Notes under the pieces: model-generated
Told to the model about the DNA's origin: nothing
Seen by the model: only the letters and a program-made list of their open reading frames with translations
The model's database searches: none
In this document: one piece after another, positions 32,901 through 45,049 of the stretch
Position numbering within the stretch: position 1 is the first letter of the stretch
Layout of the letters: each line of letters starts with the position of its first letter
NCBI GenBank assembly: GCA_951394045.1
Contig: OX595985.1
Location: 868,001-932,000 of the forward strand
Source: Nitzschia sp. DOCU1
Taxonomy: Eukaryota > Bacillariophyta > Bacillariophyceae > Bacillariales > Bacillariaceae
Direction: 5' to 3'
DNA: 64,000 bases
Program-made: the position numbers and the translations under genes

Positions 32901-35900
32901 AGTTCCTAGTGCCGGAAAAAGACAGATGCAGCTGCCGCATGCGGAAGGAGACGATCGTCGAAGGTCTCAACAAGAAGTATTGCCCCCTATGCGACAAAGC
33001 GGAGATCAAGATAGTCAAGGAGGCCATGATCAACGAGGCCGAGGCCAATGACGACGGAGGGAACGATGCACCACCAACAGCTGCAATCGATCCGATCTGG
33101 CATCAGTTCCTAGTGCCGGAAGAAGACAGATGCAGCTGCCACATGCGGAAGGAGACGATTGTCGAAGGTCTCAACAAGAAGTATTGCCCCCTATGCGACA
33201 AAGCGGAGATCAAGATAGTCAAGGAGGCCATGATCAACGAGGCCGAGGCCAATGACGACGGAGGGAACGATGCACCACCAACAGCTGCAATCGATCGGAT
33301 CTGGCATCAGTTCCTAGTGCCGGAAGAAGACAGATGCAGCTGCCGCATGCGGAAGGAGACGATCGTCGAAGGTCTCAACAAGAAGTATTGCCCCCTATGC
33401 GACAAAGCGGAGATCAAGATAGTCAAGGAGGCCATGATCAACGAGGCGAGGCTAATGACGACGGAGGGAACGATGCACTCCTCCTCATCGTCATCACTGT
33501 CGGGAGCATTGGATTTGTAATTTTCTTGCAAGGTTTCGGGAAATTGTCTGATAAGAGCATCGATCCCTTTACTGCGTTTTGTGGACCATTCATGGGCAAT
33601 GTCTTGGTCCCAGCGGAATTTATATTGGAAATCAGGGTATTCGTGCTCCTCAAACAACGGCTAGAGATGCTCGACGATCGTCGAAGGTCTCAACAAGAAG
33701 TATTTGTTGGCAATCGATCCGATCTGGCATCAGTTCCTAGTGCCGGAAGAAGACAGATGCAGCTGCCGCATGCGGAAGGAGATGATTGTCGAAGGTCTCA
33801 ACAAGAAGTATTGCCCCCTATGCGACAAAGCGGAGATCAAGATAGTCAAGGAGGCCATGATCAACGAGGCGAGGCCAATGACGACGGAGGGAACAATGCA
33901 CCACCAACAGCTGCAATCGATCGGATCTGGCATCAGTTCCTAGTGCCGGAAGAAGACAGATGCAGCTGCCGCATGCGGAAGGAGACGATCGTCGAAGGTC
34001 TCAACAAGAAGTATTGCCCCCTATGCGACAAAGCGGAGATCAAGATAGTCAAGGAGGCCATGATCAACGAGGCCGAGGCCAATGACGACGGAGGGAACGA
34101 TGCACCACCAACAGCTGCAATCGATCCGATCTGGCATCAGTTCCTAGTGCCGGAAGAAGACAGATGCAGCTGCCGCATGCGGAAGGAGACAATTGTCGAA
34201 GGTCTCAACAAGAAGTATTGCCCCCTATGCAACAAAGTTTAGATCAAGATAGTCAAGGAGGCCATGATCAACGAGGCCGAGGCCAATGATGACGGAGGGA
34301 ACGATGCACCACCAACAGCTGCAATCGGTCCGATCTGGCATCAGTTCCTAGTGCCGGAAAAAGACAGATGCAGCTGCCGCATGCGGAAGGAGACGATCGT
34401 CGAAGGTCTCAACAAGAAGTATTGCCCCCTATGCGACAAAGTTTAGATCAAGATAGTCAAGGAGGCCATGATCAACGAGGCCGAGGCCAATGACGACGGA
34501 GGGAACGATGCACCACCAACAGCTGCAATCGATCCGATCTGGCATCCGTTCCTAGTGCCGGAAGAAGACAGATGCAGCTGCCGCATGCGGAAGGAGACGA
34601 TTGTCGAAGGTCTCAACAAGAAAGTATTGCCCCCTATGCGACAAAGCGGAGATCAAGATAGTCAAGGAGGCCATGATCAACGAGGCCGAGGCCAATGACG
34701 ACGGAGGGAACGATGCACTCCTCCTCATCGTCATCACTGTCGGGAGCATTGGATTTGTAATTTTCTTGCAAGGTTTCGGGAAATTGTCTGATAAGAGCAT
34801 CGATCCCTTTACTGCGTTTTGTGGACCATTCATGGGCAATGTCTTGGTCCCAGCGGAATTTATATTGGAAATCAGGGTATTCGTGCTCCTCAAACAACGG
34901 CTAGAGATGCTCGACGATCGTCGAAGGTCTCAACAAGAAGTATTTGTTGGCAATCGATCCGATCTGGCATCAGTTCCTAGTGCCGGAAGAAGACAGATGC
35001 AGCTGCCGCATGCGAAGGAGATGATTGTCGAAGGTCTCAACAAGAAGTATTGCCCCCTATGCAACAAAGTGGAGATCAAGATAGTCAAGGAGGCCATGAT
35101 CAACGAGGCCGAGGCCAATGACGACGGAGGGAACGATGCACCACCAACAGCTGCAATCAATCCGATCTGGCATCAGTTCCCAGTGCCGGAAGAAGACAGA
35201 TGCAGCTGCCGCATGCGGAAGGAGACGATCGTCGAAGGTCTCAACAAGAAGTATTGCCCCCTATGCGACAAAGTTTAGATCAAGATAGTCAAGGAGGCCA
35301 TGATCAACAAGGCCGAGGCCAATGACAACGGAGGGAACGATGCACCACCAACAGCTGCAATCGATCCGATCTGGCATCAGTTCCTAGTGCCGGAAGAAGA
35401 CAGATGCAGCTGCCGCATGCGGAAGGAGACGATTGTCGAAGGTCTCAACAAGAAAGTATTGCCCCCTATGCGACAAAGCGGAGATCAAGATAGTCAAGGA
35501 GGCCATGATCAACGAGGCGAGGCCAATGACGACGGAGGGAACGATGCACTCCTCCTCATCGTCATCACTGTCGGGAGCATTGGATTTGTAATTTTCTTGC
35601 AAGGTTTCGGGAAATTGTCTGATAAGAGCATCGATCCCTTTACTGCGTTTTGTGGACCAGTCATGGGCAATGTCTTGGTCCCAGCGGAATTTATATTGGA
35701 AAACAGGGTATTCGTGCTCCTCAAACAACGGCTAGAGATGCTCGACGATCGTCGAAGGTCTCAACAAGAAGTATTTGTTGGCAATCGATCCGATCTGGCA
35801 TCAGTTCCTAGTGCCGGAAGAAGACAGATGCAGCTGCCCCATGCGGAAGGAGACGATTGTCGAAGGTCTCAACAAGAAGTATTGCCCCCTATGCGACAAA

Positions 35901-36742
35901 GCAGAGATCAAGATAATCAAGGAGGCCATGATCAACGAGGCCGAGGCCAATGACGACGGAGGGAACAATGCACCACCAACAGCTGCAATCGATCGGATCT
36001 GGCATCAGTTCCTAGTGCCGGAAGAAGACAGATGCAGCTGCCGCATGCGGAAGGAGACGATCGTCGAAGGTCTCAACAAGAAGTATTGCCCCCTATGCGA
36101 CAAAGCGGAGATCAAGATAGTCAAGGAGGCCATGATCAACGAGGCCGAGGCCAATGACGACGGAGGGAACGATGCACCACCAACAGCTGCAATCGATCCG
36201 ATCTGGCATCAGTTCCTAGTGCCGGAAGAAGACAGATGCAGCTGCCACATGCGGAAGGAGACGATTGTCGAAGGTCTCAACAAGAAGTATTGCCCCCTAT
36301 GCGACAAAGCAGAGATCAAGATAATCAAGGAGGCCATGATCAACGAGGCCGAGGCCAATGACGACGGAGGGAACGATGCACCACCAACAGCTGCAATCGA
36401 TCGGATCTGGCATCAGTTCCTAGTGCCGGAAGAAGACAGATGCAGCTGCCGCATGCGGAAGGAGACGATCGTCGAAGGTCTCAACAAGAAGTATTGCCCC
36501 CTATGCGATGAAGCAGAGATCAAGATAGTCAAGGAGGCCATGATCAACGAGGCGAGGCCAATGACGACGGAGGGAACAATGCACCACCAACAGCTGCAAT
36601 CGATCGGATCTGGCATCAGTTCCTAGTGCCGGAAGAAGACAGATGCAGCTGCCGCATGCGGAAGGAGACGATCGTCGAAGGTCTCAACAAGAAGTATTGC
36701 CCCCTATGCGACAAAGTTTAGATCAAGATAGTCAAGGAGGCC

Positions 36743-38068
36743 ATGATCAACAAGGCCGAGGCCAATGACAACGGAGGGAACGATGCACCACCAACAGCTG
36801 CAATCGATCCGATCTGGCATCAGTTCCTAGTGCCGGAAGAAGACAGATGCAGCTGCCGCATGCGGAAGGAGACGATTGTCGAAGGTCTCAACAAGAAAGT
36901 ATTGCCCCCTATGCGACAAAGCGGAGATCAAGATAGTCAAGGAGGCCATGATCAACGAGGCGAGGCCAATGACGACGGAGGGAACGATGCACTCCTCCTC
37001 ATCGTCATCACTGTCGGGAGCATTGGATTTGTAATTTTCTTGCAAGGTTTCGGGAAATTGTCTGATAAGAGCATCGATCCCTTTACTGCGTTTTGTGGAC
37101 CAGTCATGGGCAATGTCTTGGTCCCAGCGGAATTTATATTGGAAAACAGGGTATTCGTGCTCCTCAAACAACGGCTAGAGATGCTCGACGATCGTCGAAG
37201 GTCTCAACAAGAAGTATTTGTTGGCAATCGATCCGATCTGGCATCAGTTCCTAGTGCCGGAAGAAGACAGATGCAGCTGCCGCATGCGGAAGGAGATGAT
37301 TGTCGAAGGTCTCAACAAGAAGTATTGCCCCCTATGCGACAAAGCGGAGATCCAGATAGTCAAGGAGGCCATGATCAACGAGGCGAGGCCAATGACGACG
37401 GAGGGAACAATGCACCACCAACAGCTGCAATCGATCGGATCTGGCATCAGTTCCTAGTGCCGGAAGAAGACAGATGCAGCTGCCGCATGCGGAAGGAGAC
37501 GATCGTCGAAGGTCTCAACAAGAAGTATTGCCCCCTATGCGACAAAGCGGAGATCAAGATAGTCAAGGAGGCCATGATCAACGAGGCCGAGGCCAATGAC
37601 GACGGAGGGAACGATGCACCACCAACAGCTGCAATCGATCCGATCTGGCATCAGTTCCTAGTGCCGGAAGAAGACAGATGCAGCTGCCACATGCGGAAGG
37701 AGACGATTGTCGAAGGTCTCAACAAGAAGTATTGCCCCCTATGCGACAAAGCAGAGATCAAGATAATCAAGGAGGCCATGATCAACGAGGCCGAGGCCAA
37801 TGACGACGGAGGGAACGATGCACCACCAACAGCTGCAATCGATCGGATCTGGCATCAGTTCCTAGTGCCGGAAGAAGACAGATGCAGCTGCCGCATGCGG
37901 AAGGAGACGATCGTCGAAGGTCTCAACAAGAAGTATTGCCCCCTATGCGATGAAGCAGAGATCAAGATAGTCAAGGAGGCCATGATCAACGAGGCGAGGC
38001 CAATGACGACGGAGGGAACAATGCACCACCAACAGCTGCAATCGATCGGATCTGGCATCAGTTCCTAG
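36743..38068 (+). CDS. Array open frame, 441 residues
   Basis: Starts at ATG of a unit and runs through one 233-bp insertion and six units. The insertion shifts the frame by one and a downstream single-base loss shifts it back, so the canonical unit frame resumes as EANDDGGNNAPPT. Ends at the common GSGISS-stop variant. Coding status uncertain. Confidence 0.25.
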   Translation: MINKAEANDNGGNDAPPTAAIDPIWHQFLVPEEDRCSCRMRKETIVEGLNKKVLPPMRQSGDQDSQGGHDQRGEANDDGGNDALLLIVITVGSIGFVIFLQGFGKLSDKSIDPFTAFCGPVMGNVLVPAEFILENRVFVLLKQRLEMLDDRRRSQQEVFVGNRSDLASVPSAGRRQMQLPHAEGDDCRRSQQEVLPPMRQSGDPDSQGGHDQRGEANDDGGNNAPPTAAIDRIWHQFLVPEEDRCSCRMRKETIVEGLNKKYCPLCDKAEIKIVKEAMINEAEANDDGGNDAPPTAAIDPIWHQFLVPEEDRCSCHMRKETIVEGLNKKYCPLCDKAEIKIIKEAMINEAEANDDGGNDAPPTAAIDRIWHQFLVPEEDRCSCRMRKETIVEGLNKKYCPLCDEAEIKIVKEAMINEARPMTTEGTMHHQQLQSIGSGISS

Positions 38069-38697
38069 TGCCGGAAGAAGACAGATGCAGCTGCCGCATG
38101 CGGAAGGAGACGATTGTCGAAGGTCTCAACAAGAGAGTATTGTCCCCTATGCGCCAAAGTTTAGATCAAGATAGTCAAGGAGGCCATGATCAACGAGGCC
38201 GAGGCCAATGACGACGGAGGGAACGATGCACCACCAACAGCTGCAATTGGTCCGATCTGGCATCAGTTCCTAGTGCCGGAAAAAGACAGATGCAGCTGCC
38301 GCATGCGGAAGGAGACGATCGTCGAAGGTCTCAACAAGAAGTATTGCCCCCTATGCGACAAAGCGGAGATCAAGATAGTCAAGGAGGCCATGATCAACGA
38401 GGCCGAGGCCAATGACGACGGAGGGAACGATGCACCACCAACAGCTGCAATCGATCCGATCTGGCATCAGTTCCTAGTGCCGGAAGAAGACAGATGCAGC
38501 TGCCACATGCGGAAGGAGACGATTGTCGAAGGTCTCAACAAGAAGTATTGCCCCCTATGCGACAAAGCAGAGATCAAGATAATCAAGGAGGCCATGATCA
38601 ACGAGGCCGAGGCCAATGACGACGGAGGGAACGATGCACCACCAACAGCTGCAATCGATCGGATCTGGCATCAGTTCCTAGTGCCGGAAGAAGACAG

Positions 38698-40734
38698 ATG
38701 CAGCTGCCGCATGCGGAAGGAGACGATCGTCGAAGGTCTCAACAAGAAGTATTGCCCCCTATGCGACAAAGCGGAGATCAAGATAGTCAAGGAGGCCATG
38801 ATCAACGAGGCGAGGCTAATGACGACGGAGGGAACGATGCACTCCTCCTCATCGTCATCACTGTCGGGAGCATTGGATTTGTAATTTTCTTGCAAGGTTT
38901 CGGGAAATTGTCTGATAAGAGCATCGATCCCTTTACTGCGTTTTGTGGACCATTCATGGGCAATGTCTTGGTCCCAGCGGAATTTATATTGGAAATCAGG
39001 GTATTCGTGCTCCTCAAACAACGGCTAGAGATGCTCGACGATCGTCGAAGGTCTCAACAAGAAGTATTTGTTGGCAATCGATCCGATCTGGCATCAGTTC
39101 CTAGTGCCGGAAGAAGACAGATGCAGCTGCCGCATGCGGAAGGAGATGATTGTCGAAGGTCTCAACAAGAAGTATTGCCCCCTATGCGACAAAGCGGAGA
39201 TCAAGATAGTCAAGGAGGCCATGATCAACGAGGCGAGGCCAATGACGACGGAGGGAACAATGCACCACCAACAGCTGCAATCGATCGGATCTGGCATCAG
39301 TTCCTAGTGCCGGAAGAAGACAGATGCAGCTGCCGCATGTGGAAGGAGACGATCGTCGAAGGTCTCAACAAGAAGTATTGCCCCCTATGCGACAAAGCGG
39401 AGATCAAGATAGTCAAGGAGGCCATGATCAACGAGGCCGAGGCCAATGACGACGGAGGGAACGATGCACCACCAACAGCTGCAATCGATCCGATCTGGCA
39501 TCAGTTCCTAGTGCCGGAAGAAGACAGATGCAGCTGCCACATGCGGAAGGAGACGATTGTCGAAGGTCTCAACAAGAAGTATTGCCCCCTATGCGACAAA
39601 GCAGAGATCAAGATAATCAAGGAGGCCATGATCAACGAGGCCGAGGCCAATGACGACGGAGGGAACGATGCACCACCAACAGCTGCAATCGATCGGATCT
39701 GGCATCAGTTCCTAGTGCCGGAAGAAGACAGATGCAGCTGCCGCATGCGGAAGGAGACGATCGTCGAAGGTCTCAACAAGAAGTATTGCCCCCTATGCGA
39801 CAAAGCAGAGATCAAGATAGTCAAGGAGGCCATGATCAACGAGGCCGAGGCCAATGACGACGGAGGGAACGATGCACCACCAACAGCTGCAATTGGTCCG
39901 ATCTGGCATCAGTTCCTAGTGCCGGAAGAAGACAGATGCAGCTGCCGCATGCGGAAGGAGACGATTGTCGAAGGTCTCAACAAGAAGTATTGCCCCCTAT
40001 GCGATGAAGCAGAGATCAAGATAGTCAAGGAGGCCATGATCAACGAGGCCAAGGCCAATGACGACGGAGGAAACGATGCACCACCAACAGCTGCAATCGA
40101 TCCGATCTGGCATCAGTTCCTAGTGCCGGAAGAAGACAGATGCAGCTGCCGCATGCGGAAGGAGACGATTGTCGAAGGTCTCAACAAGAGAGTATTGTCC
40201 CCTATGCGCCAAAGTTTAGATCAAGATAGTCAAGGAGGCCATGATCAACGAGGCGAGGCCAATGACGACGGAGGGAACAATGCACCACCAACAGCTGCAA
40301 TTGGTCCGATCTGGCATCAGTTCCTAGTGCCGGAAAAAGACAGATGCAGCTGCCGCATGCGGAAGGAGACGATCGTCGAAGGTCTCAACAAGAAGTATTG
40401 CCCCCTATGCGACAAAGCGGAGATCAAGATAGTCAAGGAGGCCATGATCAACGAGGCCGAGGCCAATGACGACGGAGGGAACGATGCACCACCAACAGCT
40501 GCAATCGATCCGATCTGGCATCAGTTCCTAGTGCCGGAAGAAGACAGATGCAGCTGCCGCATGCGGAAGGAGACGATCGTTGAAGGTCTCAACAAGAAGT
40601 ATTGCCCCCTATGCGACAAAGCGGAGATCAAGATAGTCAAGGAGGCCATGATCAACGAGGCGAGGCTAATGACGACGGAGGGAACGATGCACTCCTCCTC
40701 ATCGTCATCACTGTCGGGAGCATTGGATTTGTAA
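38698..40734 (+). CDS. Array open frame, 678 residues
   Basis: One of the two longest frames in the array. It begins in an alternative frame of a unit (MQLPHAEGDDRRRSQQ), crosses an insertion, and then reads canonical units with intact CxC...CxxC motifs. Its predicted product looks identical to that of 43013-45049, 4315 bp away. Coding status uncertain; start choice arbitrary. Confidence 0.3.
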   Translation: MQLPHAEGDDRRRSQQEVLPPMRQSGDQDSQGGHDQRGEANDDGGNDALLLIVITVGSIGFVIFLQGFGKLSDKSIDPFTAFCGPFMGNVLVPAEFILEIRVFVLLKQRLEMLDDRRRSQQEVFVGNRSDLASVPSAGRRQMQLPHAEGDDCRRSQQEVLPPMRQSGDQDSQGGHDQRGEANDDGGNNAPPTAAIDRIWHQFLVPEEDRCSCRMWKETIVEGLNKKYCPLCDKAEIKIVKEAMINEAEANDDGGNDAPPTAAIDPIWHQFLVPEEDRCSCHMRKETIVEGLNKKYCPLCDKAEIKIIKEAMINEAEANDDGGNDAPPTAAIDRIWHQFLVPEEDRCSCRMRKETIVEGLNKKYCPLCDKAEIKIVKEAMINEAEANDDGGNDAPPTAAIGPIWHQFLVPEEDRCSCRMRKETIVEGLNKKYCPLCDEAEIKIVKEAMINEAKANDDGGNDAPPTAAIDPIWHQFLVPEEDRCSCRMRKETIVEGLNKRVLSPMRQSLDQDSQGGHDQRGEANDDGGNNAPPTAAIGPIWHQFLVPEKDRCSCRMRKETIVEGLNKKYCPLCDKAEIKIVKEAMINEAEANDDGGNDAPPTAAIDPIWHQFLVPEEDRCSCRMRKETIVEGLNKKYCPLCDKAEIKIVKEAMINEARLMTTEGTMHSSSSSSLSGALDL

Positions 40735-43012
40735 TTTTCTTGCAAGGTTTCGGGAAATTGTCTGATAAGAGCATCGATCCCTTTACTGCATTTTGTGGAC
40801 CATTCATGGGCAATGTCTTGGTCCCAGCGGAATTTATATTGGAAATCAGGGTATTCGTGCTCCTCAAACAACGGCTAGAGATGCTCGACGATCGTCGAAG
40901 GTCTCAACAAGAAGTATTTGTTGGCAATCGATCCGATCTGGCATCAGTTCCTAGTGCCGGAAGAAGACAGATGCAGCTGCCGCATGCGGAAGGAGACGAT
41001 CGTCGAAGGTCTCAACAAGAAGTATTGCCCCCTATGCGACAAAGCGGAGATCAAGATAGTCAAGGAGGCCATGATCAACGAGGCCGAGGCCAATGACGAC
41101 GGAGGGAACGATGCACCACCAACAGCTGCAATCGATCGGATCTGGCATCAGTTCCTAGTGCCGGAAGAAGACAGATGCAGCTGCCGCATGTGGAAGGAGA
41201 CGATCGTCGAAGGTCTCAACAAGAAGTATTGCCCCCTATGCGACAAAGCAGAGATCAAGATAATCAAGGAGGCCATGATCAACGAGGCCGAGGCCAATGA
41301 CGACGGAGGGAACGATGCACCACCAACAGCTGCAATTGGTCCGATCTGGCATCAGTTCCTAGTGCCGGAAGAAGACAGATGCAGCTGCCGCATGCGGAAG
41401 GAGACGATCGTCGAAGGTCTCAACAAGAGAGTATTGTCCCCTATGCGACAAAGCAGAGATCAAGATAATCAAGGAGGCCATGATCAACGAGGCCGAGGCC
41501 AATGACGACGGAGGGAACAATGCACCACCAACAGCTGCAATTGGTCCGATCTGGCATCAGTTCCTAGTGCCGGAAAAAGACAGATGCAGCTGCCGCATGC
41601 GGAAGGAGACGATCGTCGAAGGTCTCAACAAGAAGTATTGCCCCCTATGCGACAAAGCGGAGATCAAGATAGTCAAGGAGGCCATGATCAACGAGGCCGA
41701 GGCCAATGACGACGGAGGGAACGATGCACCACCAACAGCTGCAATCGATCCGATCTGGCATCAGTTCCTAGTGCCGGAAGAAGACAGATGCAGCTGCCAC
41801 ATGCGGAAGGAGACGATTGTCGAAGGTCTCAACAAGAAGTATTGCCCCCTATGCGACAAAGCAGAGATCAAGATAATCAAGGAGGCCATGATCAACGAGG
41901 CCGAGGCCAATGACGACGGAGGGAACGATGCACCACCAACAGCTGCAATCGATCGGATCTGGCATCAGTTCCTAGTGCCGGAAGAAGACAGATGCAGCTG
42001 CCGCATGCGGAAGGAGACGATCGTCGAAGGTCTCAACAAGAAGTATTGCCCCCTATGCGACAAAGCAGAGATCAAGATAGTCAAGGAGGCCATGATCAAC
42101 GAGGCCGAGGCCAATGACGACGGAGGGAACGATGCACCACCAACAGCTGCAATCGGTCCGATCTGGCATCAGTTCCTAGTGCCGGAAGAAGACAGATGCA
42201 GCTGCCGCATGCGGAAGGAGACGATTGTCGAAGGTCTCAACAAGAAGTATTGCCCCCTATGCGATGAAGCAGAGATCAAGATAGTCAAGGAGGCCATGAT
42301 CAACGAGGCCAAGGCCAATGACGACGGAGGAAACGATGCACCACCAACAGCTGCAATCGATCCGATCTGGCATCAGTTCCTAGTGCCGGAAGAAGACAGA
42401 TGCAGCTGCCGCATGCGGAAGGAGACGATTGTCGAAGGTCTCAACAAGAGAGTATTGTCCCCTATGCGCCAAAGTTTAGATCAAGATAGTCAAGGAGGCC
42501 ATGATCAACGAGGCCGAGGCCAATGACGACGGAGGGAACGATGCACCACCAACAGCTGCAATTGGTCCGATCTGGCATCAGTTCCTAGTGCCGGAAGAAG
42601 ACAGATGCAGCTGCCGCATGCGGAAGGAGACGATCGTCGAAGGTCTCAACAAGAAGTATTGCCCCCTATGCGACAAAGCGGAGATCAAGATAGTCAAGGA
42701 GGCCATGATCAACGAGGCCGAGGCCAATGACGACGGAGGGAACGATGCACCACCAACAGCTGCAATCGATCCGATCTGGCATCAGTTCCTAGTGCCGGAA
42801 GAAGACAGATGCAGCTGCCACATGCGGAAGGAGACGATTGTCGAAGGTCTCAACAAGAAGTATTGCCCCCTATGCGACAAAGCAGAGATCAAGATAATCA
42901 AGGAGGCCATGATCAACGAGGCCGAGGCCAATGACGACGGAGGGAACGATGCACCACCAACAGCTGCAATCGATCGGATCTGGCATCAGTTCCTAGTGCC
43001 GGAAGAAGACAG

Positions 43013-45049
43013 ATGCAGCTGCCGCATGCGGAAGGAGACGATCGTCGAAGGTCTCAACAAGAAGTATTGCCCCCTATGCGACAAAGCGGAGATCAAGATA
43101 GTCAAGGAGGCCATGATCAACGAGGCGAGGCTAATGACGACGGAGGGAACGATGCACTCCTCCTCATCGTCATCACTGTCGGGAGCATTGGATTTGTAAT
43201 TTTCTTGCAAGGTTTCGGGAAATTGTCTGATAAGAGCATCGATCCCTTTACTGCATTTTGTGGACCATTCATGGGCAATGTCTTGGTCCCAGCGGAATTT
43301 ATATTGGAAATCAGGGTATTCGTGCTCCTCAAACAACGGCTAGAGATGCTCGACGATCGTCGAAGGTCTCAACAAGAAGTATTTGTTGGCAATCGATCCG
43401 ATCTGGCATCAGTTCCTAGTGCCGGAAGAAGACAGATGCAGCTGCCGCATGCGGAAGGAGATGATTGTCGAAGGTCTCAACAAGAAGTATTGCCCCCTAT
43501 GCGACAAAGCGGAGATCAAGATAGTCAAGGAGGCCATGATCAACGAGGCGAGGCCAATGACGACGGAGGGAACAATGCACCACCAACAGCTGCAATCGAT
43601 CGGATCTGGCATCAGTTCCTAGTGCCGGAAGAAGACAGATGCAGCTGCCGCATGTGGAAGGAGACGATCGTCGAAGGTCTCAACAAGAAGTATTGCCCCC
43701 TATGCGACAAAGCGGAGATCAAGATAGTCAAGGAGGCCATGATCAACGAGGCCGAGGCCAATGACGACGGAGGGAACGATGCACCACCAACAGCTGCAAT
43801 CGATCCGATCTGGCATCAGTTCCTAGTGCCGGAAGAAGACAGATGCAGCTGCCACATGCGGAAGGAGACGATTGTCGAAGGTCTCAACAAGAAGTATTGC
43901 CCCCTATGCGACAAAGCAGAGATCAAGATAATCAAGGAGGCCATGATCAACGAGGCCGAGGCCAATGACGACGGAGGGAACGATGCACCACCAACAGCTG
44001 CAATCGATCGGATCTGGCATCAGTTCCTAGTGCCGGAAGAAGACAGATGCAGCTGCCGCATGCGGAAGGAGACGATCGTCGAAGGTCTCAACAAGAAGTA
44101 TTGCCCCCTATGCGACAAAGCAGAGATCAAGATAGTCAAGGAGGCCATGATCAACGAGGCCGAGGCCAATGACGACGGAGGGAACGATGCACCACCAACA
44201 GCTGCAATCGGTCCGATCTGGCATCAGTTCCTAGTGCCGGAAGAAGACAGATGCAGCTGCCGCATGCGGAAGGAGACGATTGTCGAAGGTCTCAACAAGA
44301 AGTATTGCCCCCTATGCGATGAAGCAGAGATCAAGATAGTCAAGGAGGCCATGATCAACGAGGCCAAGGCCAATGACGACGGAGGAAACGATGCACCACC
44401 AACAGCTGCAATCGATCCGATCTGGCATCAGTTCCTAGTGCCGGAAGAAGACAGATGCAGCTGCCGCATGCGGAAGGAGACGATTGTCGAAGGTCTCAAC
44501 AAGAGAGTATTGTCCCCTATGCGCCAAAGTTTAGATCAAGATAGTCAAGGAGGCCATGATCAACGAGGCGAGGCCAATGACGACGGAGGGAACAATGCAC
44601 CACCAACAGCTGCAATTGGTCCGATCTGGCATCAGTTCCTAGTGCCGGAAAAAGACAGATGCAGCTGCCGCATGCGGAAGGAGACGATCGTCGAAGGTCT
44701 CAACAAGAAGTATTGCCCCCTATGCGACAAAGCGGAGATCAAGATAGTCAAGGAGGCCATGATCAACGAGGCCGAGGCCAATGACGACGGAGGGAACGAT
44801 GCACCACCAACAGCTGCAATCGATCCGATCTGGCATCAGTTCCTAGTGCCGGAAGAAGACAGATGCAGCTGCCGCATGCGGAAGGAGACGATCGTCGAAG
44901 GTCTCAACAAGAAGTATTGCCCCCTATGCGACAAAGCGGAGATCAAGATAGTCAAGGAGGCCATGATCAACGAGGCGAGGCTAATGACGACGGAGGGAAC
45001 GATGCACTCCTCCTCATCGTCATCACTGTCGGGAGCATTGGATTTGTAA
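43013..45049 (+). CDS. Array open frame, 678 residues (twin of 38698-40734)
   Basis: Same length and apparently the same sequence as the frame at 38698-40734. This reflects a 4315-bp higher-order duplication rather than independent conservation. Coding status uncertain. Confidence 0.3.
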   Translation: MQLPHAEGDDRRRSQQEVLPPMRQSGDQDSQGGHDQRGEANDDGGNDALLLIVITVGSIGFVIFLQGFGKLSDKSIDPFTAFCGPFMGNVLVPAEFILEIRVFVLLKQRLEMLDDRRRSQQEVFVGNRSDLASVPSAGRRQMQLPHAEGDDCRRSQQEVLPPMRQSGDQDSQGGHDQRGEANDDGGNNAPPTAAIDRIWHQFLVPEEDRCSCRMWKETIVEGLNKKYCPLCDKAEIKIVKEAMINEAEANDDGGNDAPPTAAIDPIWHQFLVPEEDRCSCHMRKETIVEGLNKKYCPLCDKAEIKIIKEAMINEAEANDDGGNDAPPTAAIDRIWHQFLVPEEDRCSCRMRKETIVEGLNKKYCPLCDKAEIKIVKEAMINEAEANDDGGNDAPPTAAIGPIWHQFLVPEEDRCSCRMRKETIVEGLNKKYCPLCDEAEIKIVKEAMINEAKANDDGGNDAPPTAAIDPIWHQFLVPEEDRCSCRMRKETIVEGLNKRVLSPMRQSLDQDSQGGHDQRGEANDDGGNNAPPTAAIGPIWHQFLVPEKDRCSCRMRKETIVEGLNKKYCPLCDKAEIKIVKEAMINEAEANDDGGNDAPPTAAIDPIWHQFLVPEEDRCSCRMRKETIVEGLNKKYCPLCDKAEIKIVKEAMINEARLMTTEGTMHSSSSSSLSGALDL